From assembly GCA_030068145.1 (NCBI GenBank), contig JAPJBO010000590.1, forward strand, positions 1 to 64,000: a stretch of 64,000 bases of DNA, in the 5' to 3' direction. The position numbers were made by a program, and so were the translations under genes. Origin of the DNA: Diplonema papillatum (lineage: Eukaryota; Euglenozoa; Diplonemea; Diplonemida; Diplonemidae). Below the pieces are notes generated by a model. It saw only the letters and a list, made by a program, of their open reading frames with translations. It ran no database searches and was not told the origin of the DNA. How positions within the stretch are numbered: the first letter of the stretch is position 1; every line of letters starts with the position of its first letter. Of this stretch, positions 63,494 through 64,000 are shown in pieces.

Positions 63494-63735
63494 GAGTTAG
63501 AGTGCAGGGACCATCTCTCCGAGGAGTATCCGGTCGCCCCACTACTATCCCGTAAAAAGATGAAATGAAAGGGGGGTGGGAATGACCGAAACAGACCAAA
63601 CCAGAGAAAAAAAGGGGAGAAAAAAAGAAAACAGCTTGCGTGGAGCGGCCAGCCATTCGTGTGCGCGTGTGAGGCCCCTGTTTGAGGCTCTTACACAGCG
63701 CGGTTCGATGCCAACCGTCTCTTTTTGATGACGAC
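63120..63735. other. Intergenic stretch with A19(GA)n tract
   Basis: A run of A followed by about 15 GA units lies at 63440-63491. No gene is recognised. Confidence 0.45.
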
Positions 63736-63736
63736 A

Positions 63737-64000
63737 AAAGAAATACTCGAGGGATTGCCTTGTGCTCATTTCGAAGGAGGCTAGAGGGGGAGAAAACAAT
63801 ACAGCTACAAAGTGGGTCTTTTTTGTTGTTGTTGTTGTTGAACGCGTACGCCCGCCACTACACCCAGATTTACCTGTGTTTCGTGTGGGGTACAGCACAT
63901 TTACCTCCTTTGATCCTGGAATATTGTTGTGCGATACACCGTCATGCCGATGAGCACCACACTATTTGATCTTTCGCAACTGGCAGTGTCCTCAAGCATT
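63737..64000 (+). mobile_element. Family A copy at the right edge, interrupted
   Basis: 5' and central parts (63737-63918, with an expanded GTT triplet run) are followed by about 50 bp of unrelated sequence. Then TTTGATCTTTCGCAACTGGC...CAAGCATT resumes the family to the edge, so a short insertion or rearrangement splits it; TTTGATC occurs on both sides. Confidence 0.7.

Overview
This is nuclear DNA from a repeat-saturated, probably unicellular eukaryote (an alga or other protist). The evidence is a gene that only reads correctly once a GT-AG intron is removed, eukaryotic 18S/5.8S/28S rRNA fragments, a Golgi-type carbohydrate sulfotransferase, long CA/GT/AGT microsatellites, and many transposon remnants. 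The rRNA pieces are too divergent and broken for me to name a lineage. Nothing bacterial (operons, Shine-Dalgarno spacing) is visible.

Layout. 1-6.1 kb: a 41-bp tandem array, then a 1,789-codon intron-free ORF with a DDE transposase core and a C-terminal C2H2 finger. 6.1-16 kb: repeats, a tRNA-derived SINE remnant, 28S fragments (one split by a 29-bp minisatellite) and a 918-bp TIR element. 16-24.8 kb: 18S, 5.8S and 28S fragments, a 1.4-kb pogo/mariner-like element with 28-bp perfect TIRs, the sulfotransferase gene, truncated copies of its ends, and a ~70-bp satellite with higher-order structure. 25-38 kb: dispersed repeats, a reverse-transcriptase fragment held between short direct repeats, and a 2.5-kb foldback-like element. 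39-44.3 kb: a 32-bp minisatellite, three extra copies of a terminal exon, and a two-exon leucine-rich-repeat gene on the minus strand whose 1.77-kb intron has collected a tandem array, a SINE and a MITE. 46-50.7 kb: 88-bp and 119-bp arrays, a small coiled-coil-like gene with broken copies, and two 180-bp TG...CA elements with 5-bp target duplications. 51-64 kb: a ~145-copy AGT microsatellite, a SINE, a second direct-repeat cassette, a 183-bp satellite, a hAT-like element with an 8-bp target duplication, and one aconitase exon.

Only three or four protein genes are well supported: the DDE ORF, the sulfotransferase, the LRR gene and perhaps the coiled-coil gene. Most of the window is mobile or satellite DNA. 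Related filled and empty sites lie in the same 64 kb, so several element boundaries and target duplications can be read directly. The least familiar structure is the pair of cassettes at 27.5-28.3 and 53.9-54.4 kb: different sequences between 44-bp direct repeats, with an 8-bp word before, between and after the repeats, and a matching empty site near 61.1 kb.
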